The notes under the pieces: generated by a model
What the model was told of the DNA's origin: nothing
What the model saw: only the letters and a program-made list of their open reading frames with translations
Databases searched by the model: none
Part shown: piece after piece, positions 24,677 through 34,276 of the stretch
How positions within the stretch are numbered: the first letter of the stretch is position 1
Layout of the letters: each line of letters opens with the position of its first letter
Made by a program: the position numbers and the translations under genes
Origin: an uncultured Bacteroidales bacterium
GTDB lineage: Bacteria > Bacteroidota > Bacteroidia > Bacteroidales > Muribaculaceae
Assembly: GCA_902800715.1 (NCBI GenBank)
Contig: CADCFN010000002.1
Span: 372,001 to 436,000, forward strand
Length of the DNA: 64,000 nucleotides
Direction of reading: 5' to 3'

Positions 24677-26443
24677 TTATCGTCCCAAGATTTTAGCAAT
24701 TAATTCCTGTTCCTGTTGCTCCAACTGCTGCAGGTGGGCAAAGATGTCCTCGCTCTTGCGTGGGGCGACATACTTGTAGAACTCGCGGGTAAAGGGGATT
24801 TCATAGCCCACCTTGCTCTTTTTCTCGTCAATCCAGGCGTCGGGGTTATAGGGCAGCACGTTGCGCGCCATGTAGTCGTCGATGTCCTGTTTGCAGGGGA
24901 TGACCTCGGTATCACGCTTGGCGGTGTCGGGCTGCGGCTTGCCGCGCTTGAGCGCCGGGGTGCCGTCGGGGTTATAGAGGGGCGTCTCGACCACGACCTT
25001 GGTGAACTTGAAGTCCTCGTTGTCCTTGAGGCGCGCCTCGACGGTGAGGTCGCCGTCGGTATAGACGCCGTCGGCAAAGGCGCTGTAGGCGCGCGTTATC
25101 AGGTCGATACAGGCGTCGGTAAACTCGTTGCGCTTGTTGCCCAGCGACTTGCGCCGCTTCTCGAAGCACTTGCTGGCATCGATGAGCAGCACCTTGCCCA
25201 TGCGCTCGGGCGCCTTGTCCTTGGTGACGAGCCACACATAGGTGGCGATGCCGGTGTTATAGAACAGGTCGTTGGGCATCTGCACAATCGCCTCGAGCCA
25301 GTCGTTCTCGAGCAGATAGCCGCGGATGTTGCTCTCGCCGCTGCCCGCGTCGCCCTTGAACAGCGGGGAGCCGTTCTGGATAATCGCCATGCGGCCCGTG
25401 TCCTTGAGCTTGGCGATGCCGTTGAGCATGAACAGCTGCTGGCTGTCGCCGATGGCGGGCAAGCCCGGGGCAAAGCGCCCCGCCTCGCCCAGCTTGTGCT
25501 CGGCCTCGACGGCTGCCTTCTCGTTCTTCCACTCGATGCCGAAGGGCGGGTTGCTGATGATGTAGTCGAAGGTGAAACCGCCGAACTTGTCGTCGCTCAG
25601 GGTGTTGCCCTTCTTCATGTTCTCGGCATTGCCGCCCTTGATGAGCATGTTGGCCTTGGCGATGGCATAGGTCTGGGCGTTCAGTTCCTGGCCGAACTCG
25701 GTGATGTGGGCGTCGGGGTCTATCTCGATGAGTTTCTCGCTCAGGCAGTCCAGCATCTGGCTCGTGCCCATCGCCATGTCATAGATGGTGGTCGTCACGC
25801 CCTCGCGGCGCATCTGCTCACGGTCGGGGGCGACGAGCAACTCTGCCATCAGATAGATGATGTCGCGCGCTGTGAAGTGGGCTCCGGCATGCTCGTCGTA
25901 GCTCTCGCTGAACTTCCTCACCAGTTCCTCAAAGATGTAGCCCATGTCCACCGCGGTGACGGCATCCAAGCCCATGTAGGCTTTCTTGCTGCTGAACTCC
26001 TGCACCACGTTATAGAGCACGCCGTTGTCGTCCATCTTGGAAATCTCCTTGTCGAAGTCGAAATTCTCGATGATGTCGATGACGTTCGCCGAGAAGTGGT
26101 TCAGGTAGCTGCGCAGGTTGTCGGCGATGTTCTCGGCATCGCCCAGCAGGCCCTCGAGGGTGAAACGGCTCGTGTTATAGAAATCATAGCCCGACGCCTT
26201 CTTCAGGAAACCGTCCTTGACGATGATGCCGCGCTCGTCGAGCTGGGCATTCATGTCGAGCACCGCCTGCTTGGTAGCGGCAAGCACATCGTTAAAACGC
26301 TTGATGACACACATGGGCAAGATTACGTTGCCGTACTCGTGCGGCTTGTATACGCCCACAATCTTATCGGCAATCGCCCATATCAGGTTAGCCTTCTCCT
26401 GCACATTGACTGCAGTCTGCTTGGCGAGTTCTTCGGTTGACAT
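24677..26443 (-). CDS. hsdM: Type I restriction DNA methyltransferase subunit M
   Basis: A 588-residue N6-adenine methyltransferase. It has the N-terminal helical HsdM domain (about 10-160), AdoMet motif I as YDMAMGTSQMLD (about 222-233) and catalytic motif IV NPPFGIEW (near 297-304). A region with CEKRRK-like basic helices and a C-terminal contact segment with S follow. Motif I deviates from the usual DPxCGxGG form, although MGTSQM versions exist in a recognisable HsdM subfamily. It methylates the host target with HsdS and, with HsdR, forms the restriction complex. First gene of the island, with promoter 26478-26509. Confidence 0.94.
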   Translation of the reverse strand: MSTEELAKQTAVNVQEKANLIWAIADKIVGVYKPHEYGNVILPMCVIKRFNDVLAATKQAVLDMNAQLDERGIIVKDGFLKKASGYDFYNTSRFTLEGLLGDAENIADNLRSYLNHFSANVIDIIENFDFDKEISKMDDNGVLYNVVQEFSSKKAYMGLDAVTAVDMGYIFEELVRKFSESYDEHAGAHFTARDIIYLMAELLVAPDREQMRREGVTTTIYDMAMGTSQMLDCLSEKLIEIDPDAHITEFGQELNAQTYAIAKANMLIKGGNAENMKKGNTLSDDKFGGFTFDYIISNPPFGIEWKNEKAAVEAEHKLGEAGRFAPGLPAIGDSQQLFMLNGIAKLKDTGRMAIIQNGSPLFKGDAGSGESNIRGYLLENDWLEAIVQMPNDLFYNTGIATYVWLVTKDKAPERMGKVLLIDASKCFEKRRKSLGNKRNEFTDACIDLITRAYSAFADGVYTDGDLTVEARLKDNEDFKFTKVVVETPLYNPDGTPALKRGKPQPDTAKRDTEVIPCKQDIDDYMARNVLPYNPDAWIDEKKSKVGYEIPFTREFYKYVAPRKSEDIFAHLQQLEQQEQELIAKILGR

Positions 26444-26477
26444 TCTACTATTTTTTGCGGTTTATGTTTATAACCCG

Positions 26478-26509
26478 CAAAGTTAATGAAAAATATCCAT
26501 CTAGCCAAA
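26478..26509 (-). promoter_or_regulatory. Promoter of the hsd island
   Basis: Minus-strand TTTG (26509-26506), a 20-bp spacer and TAACTTTG (26485-26478) match the Bacteroidota consensus; the ATG of hsdM is about 35 nt downstream. The gap 26444-26774 otherwise holds the dyad at 26550-26589 and no credible gene. Confidence 0.75.
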
Positions 26510-26549
26510 CTGAAATCAATAGTATACCGCATGAAATCAGTAACGACGG

Positions 26550-26589
26550 CTTCCCGCTGCTTTTTGATATTGACACGAGCAGCGGGAAG
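26550..26589. repeat. Perfect 12-bp dyad upstream of hsdM
   Basis: CTTCCCGCTGCT (26550-26561) and AGCAGCGGGAAG (26578-26589) are perfect inverted copies separated by 16 nt, about 40 bp above the hsd promoter. The T run lies inside the loop, so it is not a standard terminator for either strand. It could be an operator, a recombination remnant or a structured RNA end. Confidence 0.6.
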
Positions 26590-26774
26590 CAGTAATTTTG
26601 CCGAGAGCGGGAGAAAAAAGCGTTTAGCTTTCATTAACGATTCCCCGCACCTCCCTTAAATATCTCACACACTCAAAACACCTTTGAAAATCAACGGAAT
26701 GGAAAAAACATGGGAAAAATCCTGAATTGCCTTTTGGTAGCCACGGTCCTCCAAGGGGGGGGGCAATCCAAGCT

Positions 26775-28475
26775 TCATCTGTTGCCCAGGAGTTGGTCGA
26801 TGAGGGCGGTCACGTCGGCGATGGTGACGTTGCCGTCGAGATTGATGTCGCAATAGGCAGCACGGTCAATCTCGCCTTCCAGCATCAGGTCAATGAGTGC
26901 CGTCACGTCGCCGATAGCAACCGTGCCGTCACCATCAACATCGCCCACATCCTCGATGGCGACGATGGTCTTGAAATTCTTCCACTCGTTGGCGGTGCGA
27001 TAAGCCTCCAGCGATGCCTTGGGAACATAGAGGGGAGCGGTCATGTCTTGTGGAGACGGGGAGAAGCATCGCCAGTAACCATCACAGCGAGGAGGAACGG
27101 GAGCCCAGCAGATGAGCACCTTGAGATTAATCAGGTCAACCAGAGCAAGATGCTCCAGCGAGTCAACATTGGCACCCAATTCAAGATACTCGATGTTTTT
27201 ACAATCGACTATACCACAATTCTTAATCAATGTGACGCCTGGTGCTGAATCCTTGCTGCCGATTTGCAATCGCTTCAATCCAGTACAACGGGAAAAAGCA
27301 TTGTGAACACTTGTGACACCACCGGGAATATATCCTTCTGTCAATGACGGACAATAGCAAAATGCCGAAAGGCCTAAACTCGTGAGGCCTTCACTCATGT
27401 GAATAGACTTTAAGGAATCGCATCTATAGAATGCTTGGTTACCTATCGTCTTGACAGTGTTAGGCATATCAAGAGACTCCAAGTAATAACATTCATCGAA
27501 AGCATCTCGGTCTATTGTCTCAAGACAACTACCCTCCTCGAAGGTCACCGTTCTCACGCCTGATTGATAAAAGACAAAAGTGCCGATGAATTTCACATTG
27601 CGTGGGATGACGACCTCGGTCAATTTTTCACACTGCATGAAAGTGCTGTTTTGGAGAGAATCGAGGCCCGCAGGCAGGTGTACACTGGTCAGATTGGAGC
27701 ATCCGCCAAACACGGTAACACCCATGTGCGTCACGCCGTCGGGGATGTAAGCCGTTTCAATCCCCTTACAATCTCTGAAGATGTTCATGTCAATCCAACG
27801 GAGAGTTTCGGGAAAATTCACCTGGGTCAGAGTCTGGCAGCCACAGAAACAATACTCATGAATCCTTGTTACCGGGCTAGGCACATCAAAGGTTGTTTCA
27901 CCTGAGGCAAGAGGATAGTAGTACAACTCTGTCATGTCCTTGGAATAAAGCACTCCGTCAACAGCCTTGAAGTGCTGGCTCATAGCACTGCATGAGAAGA
28001 ACTTTATCTTGCTGCAACCGATTAATGCCCTATCGCCAAATTTCGCAAGATTGCGAGGGACATGAAAGGTTGTGAATGCCGTACAGCCGTAGAAGCCATA
28101 TCTTTCAATTGACACAAGTGAATTGGGCAACTCGACATTCTGGAGATTACTGCTATAGGCAAAAGCATTTTCACCGATAGTGGTGATGCCCTCGGGGATG
28201 TCGACCAGGGTCATGTCATCACAATTGTAAAAAGCCCTGTTGCCAATGCGTGTGACACGATAAGTCACGCCATCATTAACGACCGTTGAGGGAATGAACA
28301 CCTCACCGGCATACTCGTCCGTGTCACGACTGGTAACTTCCACCTCATCGTCACCGATATAATTGTAACATATACCGTTGGACTCAAAGTCGGCAGCCGT
28401 GGCAGTGAGAACGCTAGCCATGAAAAGGATGGCCAAAACAAAGATTCTTTTTGGAAAAACGGTAATAAATTTCAT
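26775..28475 (-). CDS. BspA-like leucine-rich-repeat surface protein with dockerin
   Basis: A 566-residue secreted protein with a signal peptide (residues 1-28). It carries a run of BspA-type LRR_5 repeats (about 70-480, e.g. VTRIGNRAFYNCDDMTLVDI, then similar units every 23 residues or so). The C-terminus has two dockerin type I-like calcium loops (DVDGDGTVAIGDVTALIDLM and DINLDGNVTIADVTALIDQL, about 508-563). BspA-like proteins mediate adhesion; the dockerin pair is shared with two more secreted proteins in this window. Transcribed alone from 28529-28559. Confidence 0.9.
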   Translation of the reverse strand: MKFITVFPKRIFVLAILFMASVLTATAADFESNGICYNYIGDDEVEVTSRDTDEYAGEVFIPSTVVNDGVTYRVTRIGNRAFYNCDDMTLVDIPEGITTIGENAFAYSSNLQNVELPNSLVSIERYGFYGCTAFTTFHVPRNLAKFGDRALIGCSKIKFFSCSAMSQHFKAVDGVLYSKDMTELYYYPLASGETTFDVPSPVTRIHEYCFCGCQTLTQVNFPETLRWIDMNIFRDCKGIETAYIPDGVTHMGVTVFGGCSNLTSVHLPAGLDSLQNSTFMQCEKLTEVVIPRNVKFIGTFVFYQSGVRTVTFEEGSCLETIDRDAFDECYYLESLDMPNTVKTIGNQAFYRCDSLKSIHMSEGLTSLGLSAFCYCPSLTEGYIPGGVTSVHNAFSRCTGLKRLQIGSKDSAPGVTLIKNCGIVDCKNIEYLELGANVDSLEHLALVDLINLKVLICWAPVPPRCDGYWRCFSPSPQDMTAPLYVPKASLEAYRTANEWKNFKTIVAIEDVGDVDGDGTVAIGDVTALIDLMLEGEIDRAAYCDINLDGNVTIADVTALIDQLLGNR

Positions 28476-28528
28476 AATAATGTATAATTAGTAAGGTTAT
28501 CAATCATTTCGGTTACACAGGAATTTCG

Positions 28529-28559
28529 CAAAGTTAGTGATAAAAATAGAAAATCCAAA
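28529..28559 (-). promoter_or_regulatory. Promoter of the LRR protein gene
   Basis: Minus-strand TTTG (28559-28556), a 19-bp spacer and TAACTTTG (28536-28529) lie about 55 bp before the ATG at 28475. Confidence 0.75.
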
Positions 28560-28569
28560 GAAAAACAAT

Positions 28570-28577
28570 TATCTTTG
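28570..28577 (+). promoter_or_regulatory. -7 box of gpmI
   Basis: TATCTTTG on the plus strand, 48 nt before the gpmI ATG at 28626; no clear -33 TTTG. It is divergent from the LRR promoter only 11 bp away. Confidence 0.6.
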
Positions 28578-28625
28578 CAGTTTCAAAAATCAGGTTTAAC
28601 AATAAAACAGCAAAAAATTTCTATT

Positions 28626-30149
28626 ATGGCAAAGAAAGCATTATTGATTATATTGGACGGTTGGGGCATGGGACCCAAAGGTCACAGCAACGCTATTTAC
28701 AGCACTCCGACTCCATATCTGGACCACTTGTTTGCAAATTATCCCAACAGCACGTTGAAGGCCTGTGGCGAGGACGTGGGTCTGCCCGACGGACAGATGG
28801 GCAACAGCGAGGTGGGCCACTTGAACATCGGTGGCGGCCGCGTGGTCTATCAGGATTTGGTGAAAATCAACAAGAGCATCAAGGACGGCTCCATCCTGAA
28901 GAATCCCGAAATCGTGAGCGCCTACACCTACGCCAAGGAGCACGGCAAGTCGCTGCACATCATGGGCCTGACCAGCACGGGCGGCGTGCACAGCTCACAG
29001 GAGCACCTGATGGCACTGTGTGACATCGCCAAGGAGTACGGTCTGGAGAAAGTGTATGTACACTGCTTCATGGACGGCCGTGACACCGACCCCGAGAGCG
29101 GTAAGGGCTTTGTAAACACCGTTGCCGAGCACTGCAAGCAGAGCGCCGGCACCGTTGCCACTGTCATCGGCCGCTACTACGCCATGGACCGCAACAACAA
29201 CTGGGACCGCATCAAGATTGCCTATGACATGCTCACCGCAGGTGTCGGCAAGCAGAGCGACGACATGGTGAGAGCCATCCAGGAGTCCTACGACGAGGGC
29301 GTGACCGACGAGTTCATCAAGCCCATCGTCAATTCTACGGTCGATGGCCGCATCCAAGAGGGTGACGTGGTAATCTTCTTCAACTTCCGCAACGACCGCG
29401 CCAAGCAGATTACCATCGCCTTGACGCAAGAGGACAAGCCCGACGACGGCATGAAGGTCATCCCCGACCTGCAGTACTACTGCATGACGCCCTACGACCC
29501 GACCTTCAAGAACATGCACATCCTCTTCCCCAAGGAGAACGTCGATAACACGCTTTCGGAATACCTTTCGGGCCTGGGCAAGCGCCAGCTGCACATCGCC
29601 GAGACCGAGAAGTATGCCCATGTGACCTTCTTCTTCAGTGGCGGCAGGGAACAGCCCTTCGAGAACGAGGACCGCATCCTGGTGCCCTCGCCCGATGTGG
29701 CAACCTACGACCTGAAGCCCGAGATGAGCGCTCCCGAGGTGTGTGACAAACTTGTCGCAGCCATCCGCGAGGGCAAGTATGACTTCATCGTCGTGAACTA
29801 TGCCAACGGCGACATGGTGGGTCACACTGGCGTGTATGACGCCATCTGCAAAGCCGTCAGGACTGTTGACCGCTGTGTTTACAACACCGTCGAGGCAGCT
29901 CGCGAAATGGGCTACGAGGTCATCATCATCGCCGACCACGGCAATGCCGACCACGCCATCAACAGCGACGGCACGCCCAATACTGCCCACTCGCTCAATC
30001 CCGTGCCCATCATCTATGTCACCGAGGACCCCGAGCTCATCATCAATACGGGCCGTCTTGCCGACGTGGCTCCCAGCATTCTGCACATCATGGGCCTGCC
30101 ACAGCCCAAGGAGATGACGGGCCACAACCTTATCGACGTGACGAAGTAA
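28626..30149 (+). CDS. gpmI: 2,3-bisphosphoglycerate-independent phosphoglycerate mutase
   Basis: The product is 507 residues from ATG 28626 ([14 protein letters not shown]); longer reading from upstream would pass through the promoter and is rejected. Alkaline-phosphatase-superfamily features: first metal Asp in LDGWG, nucleophile Ser in [14 protein letters not shown] (about residue 64), [13 protein letters not shown], and the metal-site ADHGNAD near the C-terminus. It interconverts 3- and 2-phosphoglycerate in glycolysis using manganese. Strong codon bias suggests high expression. Confidence 0.96.
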   Translation: MAKKALLIILDGWGMGPKGHSNAIYSTPTPYLDHLFANYPNSTLKACGEDVGLPDGQMGNSEVGHLNIGGGRVVYQDLVKINKSIKDGSILKNPEIVSAYTYAKEHGKSLHIMGLTSTGGVHSSQEHLMALCDIAKEYGLEKVYVHCFMDGRDTDPESGKGFVNTVAEHCKQSAGTVATVIGRYYAMDRNNNWDRIKIAYDMLTAGVGKQSDDMVRAIQESYDEGVTDEFIKPIVNSTVDGRIQEGDVVIFFNFRNDRAKQITIALTQEDKPDDGMKVIPDLQYYCMTPYDPTFKNMHILFPKENVDNTLSEYLSGLGKRQLHIAETEKYAHVTFFFSGGREQPFENEDRILVPSPDVATYDLKPEMSAPEVCDKLVAAIREGKYDFIVVNYANGDMVGHTGVYDAICKAVRTVDRCVYNTVEAAREMGYEVIIIADHGNADHAINSDGTPNTAHSLNPVPIIYVTEDPELIINTGRLADVAPSILHIMGLPQPKEMTGHNLIDVTK

Positions 30150-30281
30150 GTTTTCGGTTGGCCAATACACTAAATGTTCGGTGTTTATTAAAACGCATCC
30201 AGAACGCCATATCATGAAGTGCTCCATCAACGCAGCTTGTTAATGATAATAAAAATGTGTTGGTGTTTAAATGATTATATG

Positions 30282-30289
30282 TACCTTTG
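30282..30289 (+). promoter_or_regulatory. -7 box abutting the dxr start
   Basis: TACCTTTG ends about 6 nt before the dxr ATG, so the predicted transcription start falls on or next to the start codon. The rest of the gap 30150-30281 shows no gene, terminator or clear -33 box. Confidence 0.5.
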
Positions 30290-30295
30290 CAGTTC

Positions 30296-31468
30296 ATGAA
30301 TAAAATGACACTGAAACGAAATATTGCGGTGCTTGGCAGCACGGGATCCATTGGCAGGCAGACGCTTGACATCATTGCTGAGTATCCTGACCTGTTCAAC
30401 GCCTGGCTGCTCGTGGCACGCAGTAGTGCCGACCTGCTGATTGCACAGGCACGGCTGTGCCGTCCTCACATGGTCATCATCGCCGATGAGCAATACTATG
30501 ACTATGTGCGCGATGCCCTCGAGGACACCGACATCATAGTAGCCACAGGCAGCGCTGCCATCGCACAGGCGGTTACCGCACCCGAGATTGACACCGTAGT
30601 GACCGCCATGGTGGGCTACAGCGGCTTGGAATCGACGATTGCCGCCATCGGTGCAGGCAAACGCATTGCCCTTGCCAACAAAGAAACCCTGGTGGTAGCG
30701 GGCGAACTGATTGACCGCCTGCTGAAGGACTCCGAGAGCGTGCTCTATCCCGTTGACAGCGAACACGGCGCTTTCTACCAGTGCCTGGTGGGTGAACGCC
30801 ATGAGGATATCGACAAACTGTGGCTTACCGCCTCGGGCGGTCCGTTCCGCACGTTACCCAAGGAGCAACTCGAAACCGTCACCGCCGCCGATGCCCTGAA
30901 GCATCCCAACTGGTCGATGGGTGCCAAAATCACCATCGATTCGGCAACGATGATGAACAAGGGATTTGAGATGATTGAGGCGCGATGGCTGTTCGGCGTG
31001 ATGCCCGACGACATCGAAATCATGGTGCATCCCCAAAGCATCATCCACTCGATGGTGGCATTTAAGGACGGTTCGGTCAAGGCGCAGTTGGGTTTGCCCG
31101 ACATGCACCTGCCCATCCGTTATGCCCTGGGGTTGCCCGACCGACGCCTGGCTAGCAACAGCCGCAAGATGACACTTGAGGACATGGCGACACTGACGTT
31201 TGAACGCCCTGACTTTGACAAGTTCCCGTTGCTCGGCATGGCATACGCCGCTGCTCGGACAGGCGGCACGGCTCCCTGTGTGATGAATGCCGCCAACGAG
31301 ATTGCGGTGGCAGCATTCCTTCAGGACAAAATCAAGTTTACCGACATTTATAAAATCATCGAAAATACAATGGAAAAGGCGCCCCACATCAAGCATCCCA
31401 CTTATGAAGATTATGTGGCAAGCAATGCCAATGCCCGTGCCATTGCCGAGCGCCTTGCAAAACACTAA
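30296..31468 (+). CDS. dxr: 1-deoxy-D-xylulose-5-phosphate reductoisomerase
   Basis: The protein is about 390 residues. The NADPH site GSTGSIGRQTLDI is at the N-terminus, followed by NKETLV, the metal-site region PVDSEH, the substrate loop SGGPFR, and NSATMMNK-like IDSATMMNKGFEMIEA. This is the committing enzyme of the MEP isoprenoid pathway. The start could be ATG 30296 (MNKMTLK) or the next ATG nine nt later. It lies 22 nt upstream of rseP; the dxr-rseP pair is common in bacteria. Confidence 0.95.
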   Translation: MNKMTLKRNIAVLGSTGSIGRQTLDIIAEYPDLFNAWLLVARSSADLLIAQARLCRPHMVIIADEQYYDYVRDALEDTDIIVATGSAAIAQAVTAPEIDTVVTAMVGYSGLESTIAAIGAGKRIALANKETLVVAGELIDRLLKDSESVLYPVDSEHGAFYQCLVGERHEDIDKLWLTASGGPFRTLPKEQLETVTAADALKHPNWSMGAKITIDSATMMNKGFEMIEARWLFGVMPDDIEIMVHPQSIIHSMVAFKDGSVKAQLGLPDMHLPIRYALGLPDRRLASNSRKMTLEDMATLTFERPDFDKFPLLGMAYAAARTGGTAPCVMNAANEIAVAAFLQDKIKFTDIYKIIENTMEKAPHIKHPTYEDYVASNANARAIAERLAKH

Positions 31469-31490
31469 AGAAAAAAACTAAAGACTAATA

Positions 31491-32936
31491 ATGGACTTAT
31501 CATTCTTATTGACTCAATCATTCTGGATAAAAACCCTTGAGCTGGTACTCGCACTCAGCATTCTGGTTGTATTTCATGAATTGGGACATTACTCGTTTGC
31601 CCGCCTGTTTGGCGTGTGGGTAGAGAAATTTTATATGTTCTTTAACTACAAGTTTTCACTGGTCAAGTGGAAACCCGGCAAATATCTCAAGTGGTTCTCG
31701 CTTGGCAGCGAAATGGGCGCCATGGAGGAAGAGGACAAAACAGGCAGCGAGAACAAGAACTCGTGGCGTGCCACCGAGTATGGCATCGGATGGATACCCC
31801 TGGGTGGCTACTGCGCCATCTCGGGCATGATTGACGAGTCGATGAACACCGAGGCCATGAAGCAGCCCGCCAAGCCATGGGAGTTCCGCAGCAAGGCAGC
31901 GTGGAAGCGCTTACTGATTATGCTGGGCGGCGTGTTGTTTAACCTGCTGCTGGCGATGATTATCTACTCGGGCATTGTCTTTTCCCAGGGTGAGAAGGTA
32001 ATCCGCTTTACCGACATTACCGAGGGTATGGAATTCAGCGAAACCGCCCACAAAGCCGGATTCGCCGATGGGGATATCATCCTGATGGCCGATGGCCATG
32101 AGTTGGAGAACATGGTTGACCAGACTGACTACAATGACCTGTTGTTTGCCAAAGAAGTCACCGTGCTGCGCAACCACAAGGATACCGTCAACATATCTAT
32201 TCCCAAAGGATTTATCACCGACCTCGAACGTGACGCTAAAGAAGGTATTGCGTTCATGACGCCACGCATGCCCGTCGTTGTCAAGGGAACCCTGCTGCAT
32301 CAGGGCGGAGAGAAAGCCGGCCTGAAGGAAGGTGACCGCATGGTTGCCGTCAACAATGTCCCGACACCGACATTCACCGAATTCACCACCGAATTGCTGA
32401 AAAATAAAGGCAAAACCATCTCACTGCAATTCAACCGTGACGGCCGCACAATGGTTGCCCCCAACGTCTCAGTTGACGCAAGCGGCAAGCTGGGCATCTT
32501 GCTGGCCGACTTGTTTACGGTATATAACACGCAAACCATCCATTACAACTTCTTCCAGTCGATACCTCGCGGTATCAAGATGGGTTGGGACCAGACCATC
32601 AGTTACATCAAGCAGCTCAAGGTCATCTTCACCCCTGAGGGAGCCAAGAGTGTGGGCAGTTTCGGCACCATTGGCAGCATCTTCCCCTCGACATGGAACT
32701 GGGTTGGTTTCTGGAACATCACGGCGTTTATCTCCATCATTCTGGCAGTGATGAACCTGTTGCCCATTCCCGCCCTCGACGGCGGCCATGTGCTGTTCCT
32801 GCTCTTTGAAATGATTACGCGCCGCAAACCCAGCCTCAAGTTCATGGAGGTTGCTCAGATGGTGGGCATGGGACTGATTCTCGCCTTGATGTTACTGGCT
32901 ATCGGTAACGACATTTTCAGATTCATTATAAAATAG
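31491..32936 (+). CDS. rseP: RIP zinc metalloprotease RseP (site-2 protease)
   Basis: A 481-residue membrane protease. It has HELGH at residues 29-33 in the first membrane helix, then two PDZ-type domains (about 165-245 and 255-340; GFADGDIILMADG and GLKEGDRMVAVN). The second active-site motif NLLPIPALDGGHVLF is near 420-434, with a final membrane helix. It performs intramembrane cleavage of anti-sigma factors or signal-peptide remnants. The first 25 nt of the heptad element overlap its stop codon (TAG is part of AGTTGTC). Confidence 0.94.
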   Translation: MDLSFLLTQSFWIKTLELVLALSILVVFHELGHYSFARLFGVWVEKFYMFFNYKFSLVKWKPGKYLKWFSLGSEMGAMEEEDKTGSENKNSWRATEYGIGWIPLGGYCAISGMIDESMNTEAMKQPAKPWEFRSKAAWKRLLIMLGGVLFNLLLAMIIYSGIVFSQGEKVIRFTDITEGMEFSETAHKAGFADGDIILMADGHELENMVDQTDYNDLLFAKEVTVLRNHKDTVNISIPKGFITDLERDAKEGIAFMTPRMPVVVKGTLLHQGGEKAGLKEGDRMVAVNNVPTPTFTEFTTELLKNKGKTISLQFNRDGRTMVAPNVSVDASGKLGILLADLFTVYNTQTIHYNFFQSIPRGIKMGWDQTISYIKQLKVIFTPEGAKSVGSFGTIGSIFPSTWNWVGFWNITAFISIILAVMNLLPIPALDGGHVLFLLFEMITRRKPSLKFMEVAQMVGMGLILALMLLAIGNDIFRFIIK

Positions 32937-33013
32937 TTGTCAGTCATCAGTTGTCAGTTGTCAGCGGCATTCGCATTCAACTGAAAACTGAAAACTGAGA
33001 ACTGAAAACAGAA
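32935..33013 (+). repeat. Heptad repeat element between rseP and rlmI
   Basis: Left arm AGTTGTC, AGTCATC, AGTTGTC, AGTTGTC (32935-32962). Right arm AACTGAA, AACTGAA, AACTGAG, AACTGAA, AACAGAA (32979-33013), ending 5 nt before the rlmI ATG. The arms are largely complementary (AGTTGTC against GAAAACT with A-C mismatches), so a long hairpin can form. Confidence 0.8.
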
Positions 33014-33018
33014 ATCAA

Positions 33019-34206
33019 ATGACCTATAAAACCGTAACCCTGAAACGTGGCAAGGAGGAATCGCTCGAGCGTTTCCATCCCTGGGTGTTCTCGGGCGCCA
33101 TCGCCGCAGCCGACGAAACCATCGAAGAGGGCGACCTGGTGACAGTATATGCCCACGATGGCACTCTTATCGGCAACGGCCACTCCCAAATCGGCAGCAT
33201 TGCCGTGAGGATGCTCACCTTTGACGACACAGCCATCGACGAGGCCTTCTACGAGCAACGCCTGACCGATGCCTACATGATGCGTAAGGCGCTCGGCCTG
33301 CAGCGCGAGGACAACAACGCCTTCCGCCTCGTCCATGGCGAAGGCGACTTCCTGCCCGGTCTGGTGGTGGACATCTATGGTCCCACGGCTGTGATGCAGG
33401 CACACTCGCCAGGCATGCACTTCGCCCGCGACATCATCGCCCGCGCGCTGACCAAGCTGCCTGACGGCATCGTTCGCAACGTCTATTACAAGAGCGAGAC
33501 CACCCTGCCCTACAAGGCCCATCTTGACCCGATGAACGACTATATCATCGGCGGCATGGAGACCGATGAGGCGCTGGAAAACGGCCTGCGATTCCACGTC
33601 GATTGGCTCAAGGGACAGAAGACCGGCTTCTTTGTAGATCAACGCGAAAACCGCAGCCTGCTGGAGCACTACAGCAAGGGCCGCAAGGTGCTGAATATGT
33701 TCTGCTACACAGGCGGTTTCTCGGTGTACGCCTTGCGCGGTGGTGCAGAGTTGGTACATTCGGTGGACAGCTCGGCTAAGGCAGTAAGACTTACCGACGA
33801 TAACGTAGCGCTCAATTTCGCACCCGAAGACCAGCGCCACCAATCTTTTGCCGAGGACGCCTTTAAGTTCCTCGACAACATGGAGAAAGATGCCTATAAC
33901 CTCATCATCCTCGACCCGCCCGCATTCGCCAAGCACAAGAGTGCCCTGCGTAATGCCCTCATGGGCTACAGACGACTGAATGCCAAGGCGTTGGAGAAAA
34001 TGCCTCACGGCAGCATACTGTTCACGTTCTCCTGCTCCCAGGCGGTGAATAAGGAACAATTCCGACTGGCAGTGTTCAGCGCAGCTGCCCAGACACGCCG
34101 CAAGGTGCGCATCCTGCACCAGCTCACTCAGCCTGCCGACCACCCCATCAACATCTACCACCCCGAGGGCGAATATCTCAAGGGACTGGTGCTGTATGTG
34201 GAGTGA
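33019..34206 (+). CDS. rlmI: Class I 23S rRNA methyltransferase, RlmI family
   Basis: A 395-residue protein with an N-terminal PUA domain (about 5-80, RFHPWVFSGAI), a linking EEHAD-like domain, and a Rossmann methyltransferase (motif I VLNMFCYTGGFSVYALRGGA near 230). The catalytic region DPPAFAKHKSA (about 300) and SCSQAV (about 338) match RlmI/RlmK-type m5C or m7G enzymes. By homology it methylates a cytosine in 23S rRNA. Its start codon follows the heptad repeats. Confidence 0.9.
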   Translation: MTYKTVTLKRGKEESLERFHPWVFSGAIAAADETIEEGDLVTVYAHDGTLIGNGHSQIGSIAVRMLTFDDTAIDEAFYEQRLTDAYMMRKALGLQREDNNAFRLVHGEGDFLPGLVVDIYGPTAVMQAHSPGMHFARDIIARALTKLPDGIVRNVYYKSETTLPYKAHLDPMNDYIIGGMETDEALENGLRFHVDWLKGQKTGFFVDQRENRSLLEHYSKGRKVLNMFCYTGGFSVYALRGGAELVHSVDSSAKAVRLTDDNVALNFAPEDQRHQSFAEDAFKFLDNMEKDAYNLIILDPPAFAKHKSALRNALMGYRRLNAKALEKMPHGSILFTFSCSQAVNKEQFRLAVFSAAAQTRRKVRILHQLTQPADHPINIYHPEGEYLKGLVLYVE

Positions 34207-34276
34207 GGAATGACTCAACAACAACCCAAACAAATGAATACTAACAACTTAACAATATCTTAAAGCAACAACTACA

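Noticed and set aside
24716-26440. 574-codon plus-strand open frame opposite hsdM
   Set aside because: Antisense shadow of a GC-rich gene; no domain or start context.
26383-26634. 83-codon minus-strand frame upstream of hsdM
   Set aside because: It spans the hsd promoter and the 12-bp dyad and overlaps hsdM in another frame.
28995-30230. 411-codon minus-strand open frame opposite gpmI
   Set aside because: Antisense shadow of a strongly codon-biased glycolytic gene.
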